NCBI GenBank assembly: GCA_965198565.1
Contig: OZ240665.1
Location: 2,418,001 to 2,482,000, forward strand
Source of the DNA: LMUY01 sp965198565
Lineage (GTDB): Bacteria; Pseudomonadota; Alphaproteobacteria; Acetobacterales; Acetobacteraceae
DNA length: 64,000 bases
Direction of reading: 5' to 3'
The position numbers and the translations under genes were made by a program. Under the pieces are notes generated by a model, which was not told the origin of the DNA, did not search any database, and was given only the letters and a program-made list of their open reading frames with translations. The stretch's first letter is position 1; the number at the start of each line of letters is the position of its first letter. Positions 52,324 to 60,724 of this stretch are shown in pieces.

Positions 52324-53004
52324 TCAAGTCGTCGCGTCGGCAAGGTTACGTCCAGCTCTCTCGACGTAACCGCGGGCAAGGGTAAGCTGGGCGAGGAGGC
52401 CCGTGGCTCCAACGGCCGCGGAGATGCTTGAGGTTTGAAGCAAGGGCTCTGTCGCACTGATTTGGCTCGTGATGCCCGAGAGTGCGGATCCAATTGCCGT
52501 TTGAGCAGCGGCGTAAGGCGGCGTGCCGAGAGCCGTTGCGCCTGCGACGGAGATGGCGTCAACGGCGCTGCTGCCGAAAGAACCAGCCGAGACCAGATCC
52601 GCTGAGATCGTCGAAGCAAGATCTAAGACTGCGGAGACGGAAGCTGCAGCTTCATCTCGCACCACCGTGCACGAAATGCGATAGGGTATCCACCAAGGGC
52701 TTCTATAGTCTGCCTCGAAACGTTCCAATACGACCGTGTAGAGAAACGCGTCCCACGCCAATGGAAGAGCCGCACCGCTAACGCGCATGGTGTCCAAGAA
52801 TCGAGCCCGGTCCGCTGCATCAGGACCGCTGAATATCCCCGCAAAGGCGATGTCGGCCGGATCGGGCCCGAGGGCATCGATGATGCGAACGCCTCCTGGC
52901 AACCGATGTATCGCTAGACGTTGAGTACCACCGAGCGTGATGGAACTTGGAAGCTCAAAGCCCGCGAAAGCAACCGGGCCTAGGGTCAAGCTGAAGTCGG
53001 ACAT
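52324..53004 (-). CDS. Phage tail protein, baseplate-proximal, unassigned
   Basis: The 226-residue protein starts at ATG 53004 (MSDFSLTLGPVAFAGFELPS). Its first 120 residues (LGGTQRLAIHRLPGGVRIID, DIAFAGIFSGPDAADRARFL, LPLAWDAFLYTVVLERFEAD, RSPWWIPYRISCTVV) resemble phage proteins encoded just before the LysM/gpX gene, of the gp53/DNA-circularisation N-terminal kind. The second half is Ala/Ser-rich helical. Its stop overlaps the LysM gene start. A longer open frame to 53097 overlaps the upstream gene and is rejected. Confidence 0.6.
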   Translation of the reverse strand: MSDFSLTLGPVAFAGFELPSSITLGGTQRLAIHRLPGGVRIIDALGPDPADIAFAGIFSGPDAADRARFLDTMRVSGAALPLAWDAFLYTVVLERFEADYRSPWWIPYRISCTVVRDEAAASVSAVLDLASTISADLVSAGSFGSSAVDAISVAGATALGTPPYAAAQTAIGSALSGITSQISATEPLLQTSSISAAVGATGLLAQLTLARGYVERAGRNLADATT

Positions 53005-53005
53005 G

Positions 53006-54199
53006 TCAGAAACCTTGAGCTTGGCCGGACCACAATGGGGTCTGGCGTGGATCTGGAGCCACAGGTCCAGATGGTGGGCGGCTGGCCTGTCGTGCAAGGC
53101 TGTTGGTCATCCACCTGCCAAGCCTCGTTCCGTCTATGATAATATCTCCCTGCAGGGTGACATTTTGCGAGTTGGCGGCGGACGGAGCGGCCGCGCTACT
53201 CTGCTGTGGGCGCTCGTCTGCTCGTCCAGGCCCGCGTGGTGAACTGCTCTTCCGCTCCTCAGCGTTGGGTGCGCCGCCCGATGGCGAATGGGGCACTGGA
53301 ACGGCGCTATCGATCTGGCGGTCCGGCCGCTTGCTGGTCCACGCTGATGTATCAGGCGCTTGGGTTCGACGGCTCTCCGGCGGTGCGGCGACTGCGCGGA
53401 TTTGCGATGAAATCAGTGGTGCAAGGTCGGCGGTTTCACCAGCTCCGCTTTGGCTGCTTGGCGCTCGAGCTTCTTCTACTGGGGCCGCCGAGATTGCCTT
53501 ACCTGGTTGTGGCGCCGGCTCTTGCCGCGGCTGCGGCGGCGGGCTGGCCGGGCTGGCTGAGGTCGTTGGACCTGCATCCAAACTGCTGGGTAGAATTGGG
53601 CCGATGCGCCTCTGCGGGCTAGGGACTACGATGGTTGCAGCCGTCTCGACCGGAGCAGATGCAACAAGCGGTTGACGCGGCGCCGCATCGTTCGCGTTGC
53701 TCGTCATTTCGCCACCAGCGAAACCATTGGAGCTGGATGCGATCGGCCCCGTGTGCGCGACGGCTGGAGCCGCCTGCTCGAGAGACGCCGCCGGCCGCTG
53801 GTCGAAGCTAGACTTAGGCCCAGATTTAGCGCCGCTATCATCGGCGTGCCCGCTCGTAGCACCGAATGCCGCAGTAGGCAAACTTTCCTGGGCGGACCCG
53901 ACGGCTGGGGCTCTCGCCAGAGCTCCCGCGCTTACCCCATCATCAGCAGAGTCGCCTGCACTAGCCCCATCGGTTTTGCCTTTACCAAGATCGCCCTCCG
54001 TCGTAGCGGTGGGCGATACGGGCAATGCGAGGGCGGACTTAGAAGAGTTCCCGACCTTTGCTTCAAGTGCCACGAGGTTCTGCGAAGTTGCTGCAATGGC
54101 GCGATCGAGAAGTGCCAAGTCCCGCTGAATAAGCTGAATGCCCGCGCTTACGCCGTTCTGCAGCGCGAGCGTTATCCCGACCTCGTAGGCCTCCGGCAT
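53006..54199 (-). CDS. Protein in the tape-measure position, short and largely disordered
   Basis: The 397-residue protein begins at ATG 54199 (MPEAYEVGITLALQNGVSAG) with a helical N-terminus of about 55 residues (IQLIQRDLALLDRAIAATSQ, NLVALEAKV). Then follow about 290 residues rich in Ala, Ser, Pro and Gly without membrane helices, and a folded-looking end (VTLQGDIIIDGTRLGRWMTN). It lies where the tail tape measure gene normally is, but real tape measures are longer and continuously helical. It may be a degenerate or atypical ruler, or the true ruler may be missing. The frame open to 54289 adds unlikely residues. Confidence 0.55.
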   Translation of the reverse strand: MPEAYEVGITLALQNGVSAGIQLIQRDLALLDRAIAATSQNLVALEAKVGNSSKSALALPVSPTATTEGDLGKGKTDGASAGDSADDGVSAGALARAPAVGSAQESLPTAAFGATSGHADDSGAKSGPKSSFDQRPAASLEQAAPAVAHTGPIASSSNGFAGGEMTSNANDAAPRQPLVASAPVETAATIVVPSPQRRIGPILPSSLDAGPTTSASPASPPPQPRQEPAPQPGKAISAAPVEEARAPSSQSGAGETADLAPLISSQIRAVAAPPESRRTQAPDTSAWTSKRPDRQIDSAVPVPHSPSGGAPNAEERKSSSPRGPGRADERPQQSSAAAPSAANSQNVTLQGDIIIDGTRLGRWMTNSLARQASRPPSGPVAPDPRQTPLWSGQAQGF

Positions 54200-54224
54200 G
54201 ACGTGTGCCCCCTCATCTAGATGA

Positions 54225-54605
54225 TCAAACGACTTCGCCCAAAAGACACTTTTGTAAGGTTGCCCCGATATCGGCAACCATCGAGTCAATCATGGAGTCT
54301 AGAGCCGGAAGAAGAAAAGGCCGTGGTGGAACATGTTCAGTGCCAAATTCCTGCGGCGCCGCTGCTGGATCATTACTGCCGACTTCCGCCGTCAGATCCA
54401 GCACGGTGACCGAGATACTGCCTTGAAGCGCGCCAGTTTGTTGCCACGGTTGGTCATGCGGCTCGCCCGGTAGCGCTGCCAAGTTGGCTTGAACCGCTTG
54501 CACCAAGCGCGAGGCCTGAGCCTCTAGACTGATTTTAAGGCATTCGTGCACAGGCAGCCGTTGCAACGCATCCGCGAGCTGACCCGGCGTCAACTTAAAT
54601 CTCAT
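54225..54605 (-). CDS. Phage tail/head-tail morphogenesis protein, gp10/gpS-like
   Basis: The 126-residue protein (LTPGQLADALQRLPVHECLK, SLEAQASRLVQAVQANLAAL, TGALQGSISVTVLDLTAEVG, FGTEHVPPRPFLLPALDSMI) has the pattern of HK97 gp10-type and gpS-type tail completion proteins: an N-terminal helix, GxLxxSI, and the FGTxxxPPRPFLxPA motif. It lies between the tail chaperone and the tape-measure position, which is an uncommon place for a head-tail joining protein but common for virion morphogenesis proteins in some myophages. Confidence 0.7.
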   Translation of the reverse strand: MRFKLTPGQLADALQRLPVHECLKISLEAQASRLVQAVQANLAALPGEPHDQPWQQTGALQGSISVTVLDLTAEVGSNDPAAAPQEFGTEHVPPRPFLLPALDSMIDSMVADIGATLQKCLLGEVV

Positions 54606-54670
54606 TGCATCCTACCAAGCTCAAAAAGCAGCCAACGCAACGAGCAGCACCTCGAAAAGCGGACGAGGCA

Positions 54671-55185
54671 TCAACTATCCGACCAAGTTTTTGTACTCCA
54701 GTCGAATTGACGTCCGGTTGTGAGGCGTCCGAGAGCAACGACCCAGGCCAGCCTCTCGGAGCGTGACAGGCAAAAAGCAACGTCGAAAGGCACCCCTTTT
54801 GTGACAAGGTATAGGCTGTCTACGAGGTCGGGGTGCTCGCTTAGTTTCCCGGCTTGGCCGTCGCCAACCCTTCCGTATCCGTCGGGACCAGCGCGGCGCC
54901 GATAGCAGCGATTGCGGCGTCGCCAAGCCGGCTGATCGCCGCCTCGATTTGGTACTCATTGGTTGGTTGCGGCAGCGGTACGCCGTCAATGGCGCTAACG
55001 ACGAACGCCAGCATTGCCACGCCCAAGTAACGCTCGTTAACCGAAAGATTGGACCCGACCGCCTTGAACAATCGCAACCGATCAAGTGTCGTCGGACTGC
55101 GTATGGTTAGGACACGCCCATTTGCGTCGGTGACGGTCCTTGGTGCAGTGGCATCTGCTACGATCGAATGACTTGGCGTCAGCAT
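54671..55185 (-). CDS. Tail assembly chaperone, long product by programmed -1 frameshift
   Basis: Slipping back one base at 54844-54850 bypasses the TAA and continues for 57 residues (LSEHPDLVDSLYLVTKGVPF, DVAFCLSRSERLAWVVALGR, then LTTGRQFDWSTKTWSDS) to TGA at 54671-54673, for a total of about 171 residues. The extension contains the helical pattern SLYLVTKGVPFDVAFCLS and looks protein-like, whereas the zero frame is closed. This matches the gpG/gpGT arrangement, in which the minor long form recruits tube subunits. Confidence 0.75.
54841..55185 (-). CDS. Tail assembly chaperone, short (zero-frame) product
   Basis: The 114-residue protein (SIVADATAPRTVTDANGRVL, RSPTTLDRLRLFKAVGSNLS, YLGVAMLAFVVSAIDGVPLP, TNEYQIEAAISRLGDAAIAA) is the gpG/gpE-type chaperone that coats the tape measure during tail building. 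It ends at TAA 54841-54843 directly after the heptamer GGGAAAC. It sits between tube and tape-measure positions, as in lambda, P2 and Mu. A -1 shift gives the longer product listed separately. Confidence 0.8.
   Translation of the reverse strand: MLTPSHSIVADATAPRTVTDANGRVLTIRSPTTLDRLRLFKAVGSNLSVNERYLGVAMLAFVVSAIDGVPLPQPTNEYQIEAAISRLGDAAIAAIGAALVPTDTEGLATAKPGN
54844..54850 (-). promoter_or_regulatory. Slippery heptamer G GGA AAC for -1 ribosomal frameshifting
   Basis: On the coding strand the zero-frame codons are CCG GGA AAC TAA. G GGA AAC fits the X XXY YYZ rule, and both tRNAs can re-pair on GGG AAA. It differs from lambda's G GGA AAG only in the last base. The stop codon follows immediately, which favours pausing. 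Confidence 0.75.
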
Positions 55186-55269
55186 TTATCCCGTCCTCCT
55201 TTGTCGCATCATGTGAGTCAATCGCTTCGGATAGGACACTCGGCTCGATCGATTACTGGGAGCCAGAAC

Positions 55270-55698
55270 TCAGACCCGAACGCGACGGGCGGCGAAAAAA
55301 TTGAGTTTCTGGCGGACGGCCGCATCACCTCGCCAAGTACCTGCGTCGGAAAGCCTGAAGACCGCTCCTTCGTATTGGTACGTGCTCGTGCTGCCATCGG
55401 CCTCATTGATGTACTGATACAAGGTGCTGACGGCAAGCTGTCCAGACGTGTAATACGCCTGTTCAATCCCTGCGATGAAATCGTCAACTGCGCTGTTGCC
55501 GCGCTCGATCTCGAAAGACCCATCCCAGCCCTTGGGTAACTCGGCCGCAAGCTGAGTGCCGTCGAGACGATCAATGCGAATAGCAGTTGTTATCTGCCGG
55601 CTGTCGAACCCGATGACGTGATTGAGGTCGATGCGACCTTGCGGGCCAATGACGACGAGCTGACAGTCGCGGCCGAGTGTGAAGGCGTTGGTTGGCAC
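55270..55698 (-). CDS. Phage tail tube protein
   Basis: The 142-residue protein (LGRDCQLVVIGPQGRIDLNH, VIGFDSRQITTAIRIDRLDG, ELPKGWDGSFEIERGNSAVD, YYTSGQLAVSTLYQYINEAD, YQYEGAVFRLSDAGTWRGDA) has the strand pattern of contractile-phage inner tube proteins. It lies directly downstream of the sheath gene, 12 bases after its stop, and upstream of the chaperone. Confidence 0.82.
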   Translation of the reverse strand: MPTNAFTLGRDCQLVVIGPQGRIDLNHVIGFDSRQITTAIRIDRLDGTQLAAELPKGWDGSFEIERGNSAVDDFIAGIEQAYYTSGQLAVSTLYQYINEADGSTSTYQYEGAVFRLSDAGTWRGDAAVRQKLNFFAARRVRV

Positions 55699-55710
55699 TA
55701 TGGCTGCTCC

Positions 55711-57288
55711 TTAACTGCCGACTTGACCGGTGGGCAATGTCTGACGACTCACCTGGACAGTCTGGCCACCCGCGATATTAACGATGAACTTCTCATTGAT
55801 TGCTTGATACTGAATTTGAGCATCAGACTGAACATAGCCGAGGCTTGTCCGGCTATTGGGGTTGTTTGACGTGTCGCAAACGACGTTGAAGGGAAGCGAA
55901 CCGTCGGTCGAGCCCAAGATGCCCTGTGACAGTAAGTTCTGCAGATAGGAGAGCTGCGTGGATCGGATGTTTTGGAACAGCGTCCCGTTGATCACCTGAC
56001 CGACATACAACCCCATTCCAGAAGCGAGAGTAGAGGCAATGTAGTTCGTCAGCCGAGTATAGTTGTCGCCGTTGGTTGCGGCGTTGGACGACGAGTTGTG
56101 TCCCCCCCGAACGCCCCAGTAACTCCCGCCAGGTTGCGGATTGCTGATCACGTCGATGCCATTTCCCAGCAATTGACCGAGTTCGGCGCTGCTATAGCTT
56201 GTGGTCTGTCCCGATCTTGGCGTCCCCGACTTTTGGCTGCCGACAACGCCATAGAGTTGTTTGTTGAGGCTGGATTGCTCAGGCGATAAGTTAGCGAGCC
56301 GCCCCGCCGTAAAGCCCTGAGGCGAGACCAGGCGCACAACACCGTTCGTCTGGTCGTTCCAATATATCCAGTCTCCAAACATGAGCTTCACGCCATAGCA
56401 ATCAAGCCCAGCCGCCTGCTTGGCAAAAATGGCCGTGGATATGCTGTCGCCAGACGGACGCGTGGCGATCATGTAGAGCCCCTCCGACAGGGCGAACGCG
56501 GCCTGGGCGGTGAGTTGTGTTGGATCGTCACCGTCAGCTAGCATCCCGAGGCTACAACCTTGCCCGCGCAACGCGTAGAGGCCGGTCCGCGGAAGAGTGT
56601 CTTGCCCGATCAGAGTTGCTGTCGTCGTGGCGAGCGCACCGTCCGTGCCGCCGGATAAAGCTTGCCCGGAGACTGCCTGGGGCGCCGTATTCGTGGCAGT
56701 TCCAGGAGACGCGACAACGAGCTGACTGGGGCCTCGTAGCGCCGATAGACCCGTATTTACAGCAGTCATGATATTCGACCAGAATGACGGCGCTGACGGT
56801 GCCTGAATGTTATCGAAGACCTCCGGTGGAAGCCCCGAGACCATCAACGTCAGACGCCATGTGCTTGCCTGCGATCCGGCCGACAGTGTGACGCTGATAC
56901 CATTACCGAGCGAGCCAGTATAGCGGGCCGTGAGTTGCATTGGGAAGGCACCAGCCGCAGCAAACAGCTCGTAGGATGCTGCCGTGTCCGTGCCATCTGT
57001 AACTCGCACGCAGCGGAAATTAGCGGCACCTTGCTGGACAGCAATTGCGACTGGCGTTCCCATGTCATACTTGCGCGCCACGACCGAACCGAAAACCGTA
57101 GCGTAGTTCGCCATTGTCCCTACAGTGACCGGTTGATTAACTGGTCCCCAAGAAGCAGTGCCAACAACACCAATAATGTCCGTCGGAACGCCGTTAAGAA
57201 CCAGGTTTTGTGGCGGAACGATCTGAACATAGAGGTCGGGAACGACAAGCGCCGTCGTGTTGATCGACCCTTGCTGAACAATCGGCAT
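55711..57288 (-). CDS. Phage tail sheath protein
   Basis: The 525-residue protein forms the contractile outer tail. It begins QQGSINTTALVVPDLYVQIV, then PTDIIGVVGTASWGPVNQPV, and has the C-terminal sheath domain with GNGIDVISNPQPGGSYWGVR, NYTRLTNYIASTLASGMGLY and VGQVINGTLFQNIRSTQLSY. AGGAG, which lies across the end of the small upstream gene, provides its ribosome binding site. The presence of a sheath defines this as a myophage-type or tailocin-type tail. Confidence 0.92.
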   Translation of the reverse strand: MPIVQQGSINTTALVVPDLYVQIVPPQNLVLNGVPTDIIGVVGTASWGPVNQPVTVGTMANYATVFGSVVARKYDMGTPVAIAVQQGAANFRCVRVTDGTDTAASYELFAAAGAFPMQLTARYTGSLGNGISVTLSAGSQASTWRLTLMVSGLPPEVFDNIQAPSAPSFWSNIMTAVNTGLSALRGPSQLVVASPGTATNTAPQAVSGQALSGGTDGALATTTATLIGQDTLPRTGLYALRGQGCSLGMLADGDDPTQLTAQAAFALSEGLYMIATRPSGDSISTAIFAKQAAGLDCYGVKLMFGDWIYWNDQTNGVVRLVSPQGFTAGRLANLSPEQSSLNKQLYGVVGSQKSGTPRSGQTTSYSSAELGQLLGNGIDVISNPQPGGSYWGVRGGHNSSSNAATNGDNYTRLTNYIASTLASGMGLYVGQVINGTLFQNIRSTQLSYLQNLLSQGILGSTDGSLPFNVVCDTSNNPNSRTSLGYVQSDAQIQYQAINEKFIVNIAGGQTVQVSRQTLPTGQVGS

Positions 57289-57291
57289 CTT

Positions 57292-57444
57292 TTACTCCTG
57301 ACCCGCTTTTAAGGGTGTCTTGATCGCGACCACGCTATGGGCATGCTCTGACGCGAGGACTTCGGCAATATCGGCAGGCGCTGTGATTCGGTCGCCAACC
57401 GAGTACCGCCCGAAAGGGCGAGTGACGACAAGAGTTGTTTCCAT
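57292..57444 (-). CDS. 50-residue phage protein of unknown function
   Basis: This small frame, too short for ordinary gene finding, reads METTLVVTRPFGRYSVGDRI then TAPADIAEVLASEHAHSVVA and ends IKTPLKAGQE. It starts 11 bases after the upstream stop, and its last codons contain the sheath gene's ribosome binding site. The sequence (VTRPFGRYSVGDRITAPADI) resembles short SH3-like phage proteins encoded just before sheath genes. Its codon use and tight spacing support it as a real gene. Confidence 0.65.
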   Translation of the reverse strand: METTLVVTRPFGRYSVGDRITAPADIAEVLASEHAHSVVAIKTPLKAGQE

Positions 57445-57455
57445 TGTGGCTCCGT

Positions 57456-58265
57456 TCAGGCGATGATTGTGGTCGCGCCCACGTTGTCAATGCCGAACAG
57501 CATTGACGGTTGTATAGCGACCTGGGTGGTCGGAAACTCGACTGTGTAGTACATATCACGCCGGTAAAGCATGGCGTCTTGCCGATCGTCGAGGCTAGTC
57601 GTCATTGAGTATCGCAGCCGTGCAGCGCTGCCGTCGGCAAGGGTAAGGAATGATGTAGCGGCCATCGCGACATCAATGACTGCGCATGAGTCATCTCGGA
57701 GTTCAGGCGTCGGGCACCAAGCGGTTACTCGGAAACCCTGTCTCTGTCGGCGCAATTCAAGCGAAGCAGAGGCGTCCGCTGCTGTTCGCGCAACTATGCG
57801 GGATGCGTTCGGGATAGTAACCGTGGACTCAACAACACTTGCCGGTCGGACGCTCGCAATTGCTGAGCTGAGCACAGATGCGACAAGCTCAGGAGTGTCA
57901 CCGGCTACGGTCCTGTGCACAAAGGACTCGCCGTCGACGAGAATGCCAGCAAGCTGGCCAAGGCTGGCAACTCCGGAAAACGTGGCAGTGTTCCCGGCCA
58001 CCTCGGCCGTAAGGGTTGGCACGACGGGGCTTGGTAGCCAGCTCGGCAGGTATCGTGTCGTATCCACCGTGGAATGTGGTGACGGAAAAACAGAGATGTT
58101 GACGATGCCAACGTTTAGATCCGCCTCCAAAGCGGAGGCGTTTGGCCATCCTCGGTAAACGCGGCTTTCTGCCGCAATCGCCGGAGCAGATGCAAGGCCG
58201 TTTGGATACATCGCGCTGGCGACAAGCGCCACAAGGGCGTGCTCTACGTCTGCTTGGGAAGGCAT
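57456..58265 (-). CDS. Phage tail completion/terminator-position protein
   Basis: The 269-residue protein (QADVEHALVALVASAMYPNG, ESRVYRGWPNASALEADLNV, GIVNISVFPSPHSTVDTTRY, LRRQRQGFRVTAWCPTPELR, MYYTVEFPTTQVAIQPSMLF) has no named domain that I recognise. Its position just before the sheath and the beta-rich content fit a tail terminator. The start shares one base with the upstream stop (TGATG). Confidence 0.6.
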   Translation of the reverse strand: MPSQADVEHALVALVASAMYPNGLASAPAIAAESRVYRGWPNASALEADLNVGIVNISVFPSPHSTVDTTRYLPSWLPSPVVPTLTAEVAGNTATFSGVASLGQLAGILVDGESFVHRTVAGDTPELVASVLSSAIASVRPASVVESTVTIPNASRIVARTAADASASLELRRQRQGFRVTAWCPTPELRDDSCAVIDVAMAATSFLTLADGSAARLRYSMTTSLDDRQDAMLYRRDMYYTVEFPTTQVAIQPSMLFGIDNVGATTIIA

Positions 58266-58900
58266 CAGGTCTCGGCCTGCTTGACGACAAGTCGCCAGCC
58301 AAGCGCGCTCAGTTCCGTAGAAGTGACGACGTAGCCGGCACCGGTTTCGTCCCGAATTAGGTCCGCCGGATGGATCGGCGCCGGTGTTGGTGGAAGCAAG
58401 ATAGTCCAGTGTGCTGTACCCGCTTCGCCCGGGAGATCGGTGCTACCACCCGCTCCTGCGGCCAACACAGACGCCGGCCACTCGGTCAGCACGGAGCGCA
58501 GCGTGTCCCGCGTTAAGCCGCCATAGCCCGTTGATCCAACACCTTGCACCGTTGTTGGTCGCAGTACGCTGAGGGTGTGATTTGTGAAAATGCAGAGCGA
58601 TGGAAGCAGGCTCTGCTGGGCGGCAATGAAATAAATACCCCCCGAGCCCTCAAGATAGTCCCCGACTTGAGTGTATGCGGTGTCGAATATCCCGGACCAA
58701 GCAGCATGGTCGTAACCCACAGCCTGATGAAAGGAGCCACGCTCCGTCGAGAACGCCGCGGGCAGGCGCAAGTAGCGGTTGACTGGTGCCATGGGCAGGT
58801 CGACAGCAACGGGCCTAAACGCATCATAGTCGCTGCCAATATGCCGCGCAGCCGCGCCGAGACCCCGCGCGATAAGGTCCTGTAACCGATGACCTTCCAT
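58265..58900 (-). CDS. Phage head-tail region protein, unassigned
   Basis: The 211-residue protein starts at ATG 58900 (MEGHRLQDLIARGLGAAARH), preceded by GAGG. It continues DYDAFRPVAVDLPMAPVNRY, LRLPAAFSTERGSFHQAVGY, YLEGSGGIYFIAAQQSLLPS and WTILLPPTPAPIHPADLIRD. The pattern resembles minor head or tail-adaptor proteins that precede the tail terminator in alphaproteobacterial myophages. A longer frame to 58978 overlaps the upstream gene and is rejected. Confidence 0.6.
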   Translation of the reverse strand: MEGHRLQDLIARGLGAAARHIGSDYDAFRPVAVDLPMAPVNRYLRLPAAFSTERGSFHQAVGYDHAAWSGIFDTAYTQVGDYLEGSGGIYFIAAQQSLLPSLCIFTNHTLSVLRPTTVQGVGSTGYGGLTRDTLRSVLTEWPASVLAAGAGGSTDLPGEAGTAHWTILLPPTPAPIHPADLIRDETGAGYVVTSTELSALGWRLVVKQAET

Positions 58901-58908
58901 AAGGAGCC

Positions 58909-59289
58909 TCAAACGATTAGTGCGACAGTCGAGCCGCCCGCGAGCGCCGGGCCGGGAGGAGCACCGAGAAAACCGCACAACCTGCGGCCCCAGTCACGCT
59001 CAAGTCGTTGCCGTTCGAGCACCTCGGCTGGGTTATGGGTCCATACCGCTGCGGCGGCCGTGTCGAGGTTGGTTGCTGCAAAAGGGATCGCAGCCTCAAA
59101 CGTCCGGAGCGTAGCCAGATGCTCTCTTACGACCACTTCTTCAGAGCTTGACAGATTTGTCATACGGTATTCAAGCGCGCCATAGGCTTGGTAGAAGCGC
59201 CATCCCGTATTTCCACTCGGGCTGGCGCCGTAAGCGGGGTAGCCACAGAACCTGCGGACGTCAGTTTTCTCGGCATCTGTCAGCATCAT
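58909..59289 (-). CDS. Head-tail connector-type protein
   Basis: The 126-residue protein starts at the ATG pair 59289/59286, with AGGAGCGGC just upstream. It reads MLTDAEKTDVRRFCGYPAYG, WRFYQAYGALEYRMTNLSSS and VREHLATLRTFEAAIPFAAT, and ends in LGAPPGPALAGGSTVALIV. Its place after the capsid gene and its helical content fit a head completion/connector protein. The frame is open to 59328 inside the capsid gene, but the ribosome site supports 59289. Confidence 0.65.
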   Translation of the reverse strand: MMLTDAEKTDVRRFCGYPAYGASPSGNTGWRFYQAYGALEYRMTNLSSSEEVVVREHLATLRTFEAAIPFAATNLDTAAAAVWTHNPAEVLERQRLERDWGRRLCGFLGAPPGPALAGGSTVALIV

Positions 59290-59311
59290 GCCGCTCCTGT
59301 CAAAGACCTGC

Positions 59312-60634
59312 CTAGCCGATATGCTCAATCATCACGGCCCGCTTATAGGAAGCGTTCGTGGCCGTCGGAATCACCGTTGGATTGGTCGTCGTGTCGCTTG
59401 GCGCACAGAAGCCCCCGATCCAGTACCATGACTGAGCAATGATTTGCTGTAACCGGTCGATCGGTTCGCGAGTAACCATCGCAATTCCATCGACGATCGA
59501 GACGATGCTGTCTCGAGGTGCAACGTCACTCGCCGCCATGCCAGCGAAATCACCCTCAATGAGAGCCCCCTTGCCGCAGACGATCGGGCGCCGGATCACG
59601 CTGCCCGGCAGCGTCGGACTGGCCTGGACAAACGCCTCCGTGGTCGGGATGAAGCGTAAGCCAAGGAAATCGTTGATCATGCCTTGCTTGAAGACCTGAT
59701 TGGCAGACGTGGCACCTTGGAACAGCCGCTGGAAGTCCTGGTCGGCAAAAAGTTGCCGTGCACTGACGGGATCAAGATAGCAGTTGAATACGCCATCGAC
59801 TTCTGGCACGGCATTGCGACGCAACGTCGCCACAGCGTCCAACAGGTTGGACATGCTTAGAGTGTCTGTCGCGGTCAATTCGCTGGTCGTCAAGCGCGCG
59901 TTCGGTCGGACGATGAAGGAAGCGTTCGCCGCCTGAATCGCGCTGCCAGCCGTCCCATCAGCCACGCTGACTGAGGTGGTAAAGGTGAGGCTCCCGGATA
60001 CGCCGCCAGGGGCAGTGGAGACGTTCACGGCGTCCGCTGTGGCACCAATCAAGGTGTAGCTGTCAGAGCCGACCACAACGGTGAGCCCGGTCGAATTTGC
60101 GATCGCCGTCTGGATGCCATTGACAAAGATGGTCTGGAAACCACGAATGTCGTCCACCGAAAGGGTGGTTCCCGCAGACCCGAGCGTGGTTTTCACGCGA
60201 GTGTTGCCGCCGAAATACGGCGCGAACAGCGCGTTGCGGGCAATCTCGTCGAGCGAGCGCGCGGCTTGCTCGCCATTGGTCCGGGCATTCTGTATGAACT
60301 GGCTCGCGATGCCGACTCGTGACGTGACCATGTTTAGGTCAGTCGTTGCCGCATAATGATTGATCGAGATGGTGTATTGCTCGACGCCCCAAGTCGTCGG
60401 GGTGAGACCGTTGTCTAGGTTGGTGTTGGTATTCGGCGCCAGCGGAACCGTCACCGACGGCTTGAGCCCAGCGCGTGTCTTCGTCAGAGTTTCACCGATA
60501 CCAACCGCGAAATCCTCGCGATCGGCAATGGCGCGGTATCCGAGCCGAGATTCAAGCGCCTCCTGGAACTCACGCTCGAGAAAGCCGTCTTGGATGATCG
60601 ATTGTAGCGCGAGGGGGAAATTCTGGATGCCCAT
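59312..60634 (-). CDS. Major capsid protein
   Basis: The 440-residue protein (MGIQNFPLALQSIIQDGFLE, REFQEALESRLGYRAIADRE, LGVEQYTISINHYAATTDLN-like region, MVTSRVGIASQFIQNARTNG, FNCYLDPVSARQLFADQDFQ, GLRFIPTTEAFVQASPTLPG) has the features of an HK97-fold capsid subunit of the P22/Mu-T type with inserted beta domains (residues 180-270, Thr/Gly/Val-rich). It lies downstream of portal and scaffold genes. The start at 60634 follows GGGACCCCG; the frame open to 60682 adds non-conserved residues. Confidence 0.8.
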   Translation of the reverse strand: MGIQNFPLALQSIIQDGFLEREFQEALESRLGYRAIADREDFAVGIGETLTKTRAGLKPSVTVPLAPNTNTNLDNGLTPTTWGVEQYTISINHYAATTDLNMVTSRVGIASQFIQNARTNGEQAARSLDEIARNALFAPYFGGNTRVKTTLGSAGTTLSVDDIRGFQTIFVNGIQTAIANSTGLTVVVGSDSYTLIGATADAVNVSTAPGGVSGSLTFTTSVSVADGTAGSAIQAANASFIVRPNARLTTSELTATDTLSMSNLLDAVATLRRNAVPEVDGVFNCYLDPVSARQLFADQDFQRLFQGATSANQVFKQGMINDFLGLRFIPTTEAFVQASPTLPGSVIRRPIVCGKGALIEGDFAGMAASDVAPRDSIVSIVDGIAMVTREPIDRLQQIIAQSWYWIGGFCAPSDTTTNPTVIPTATNASYKRAVMIEHIG

Positions 60635-60705
60635 CGGGGTCCCTTGATGATGCGGGGTTGATTTGCGCGTAGCCGGGTACAAGCGCGGTTCGTCGCGCTC
60701 TGAGC

Positions 60706-60724
60706 CGCGGCGATACTCGCCGCG
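60706..60724. repeat. Perfect hairpin in the leader of the capsid gene
   Basis: cgcggcga, three bases tac, tcgccgcg form an 8-bp stem. It lies 72 bases upstream of the capsid start in a 204-base gap, the largest in the head gene row. There is no T-run on the coding strand, so it is not an ordinary terminator. An mRNA-stabilising or translational role is possible. Confidence 0.5.
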
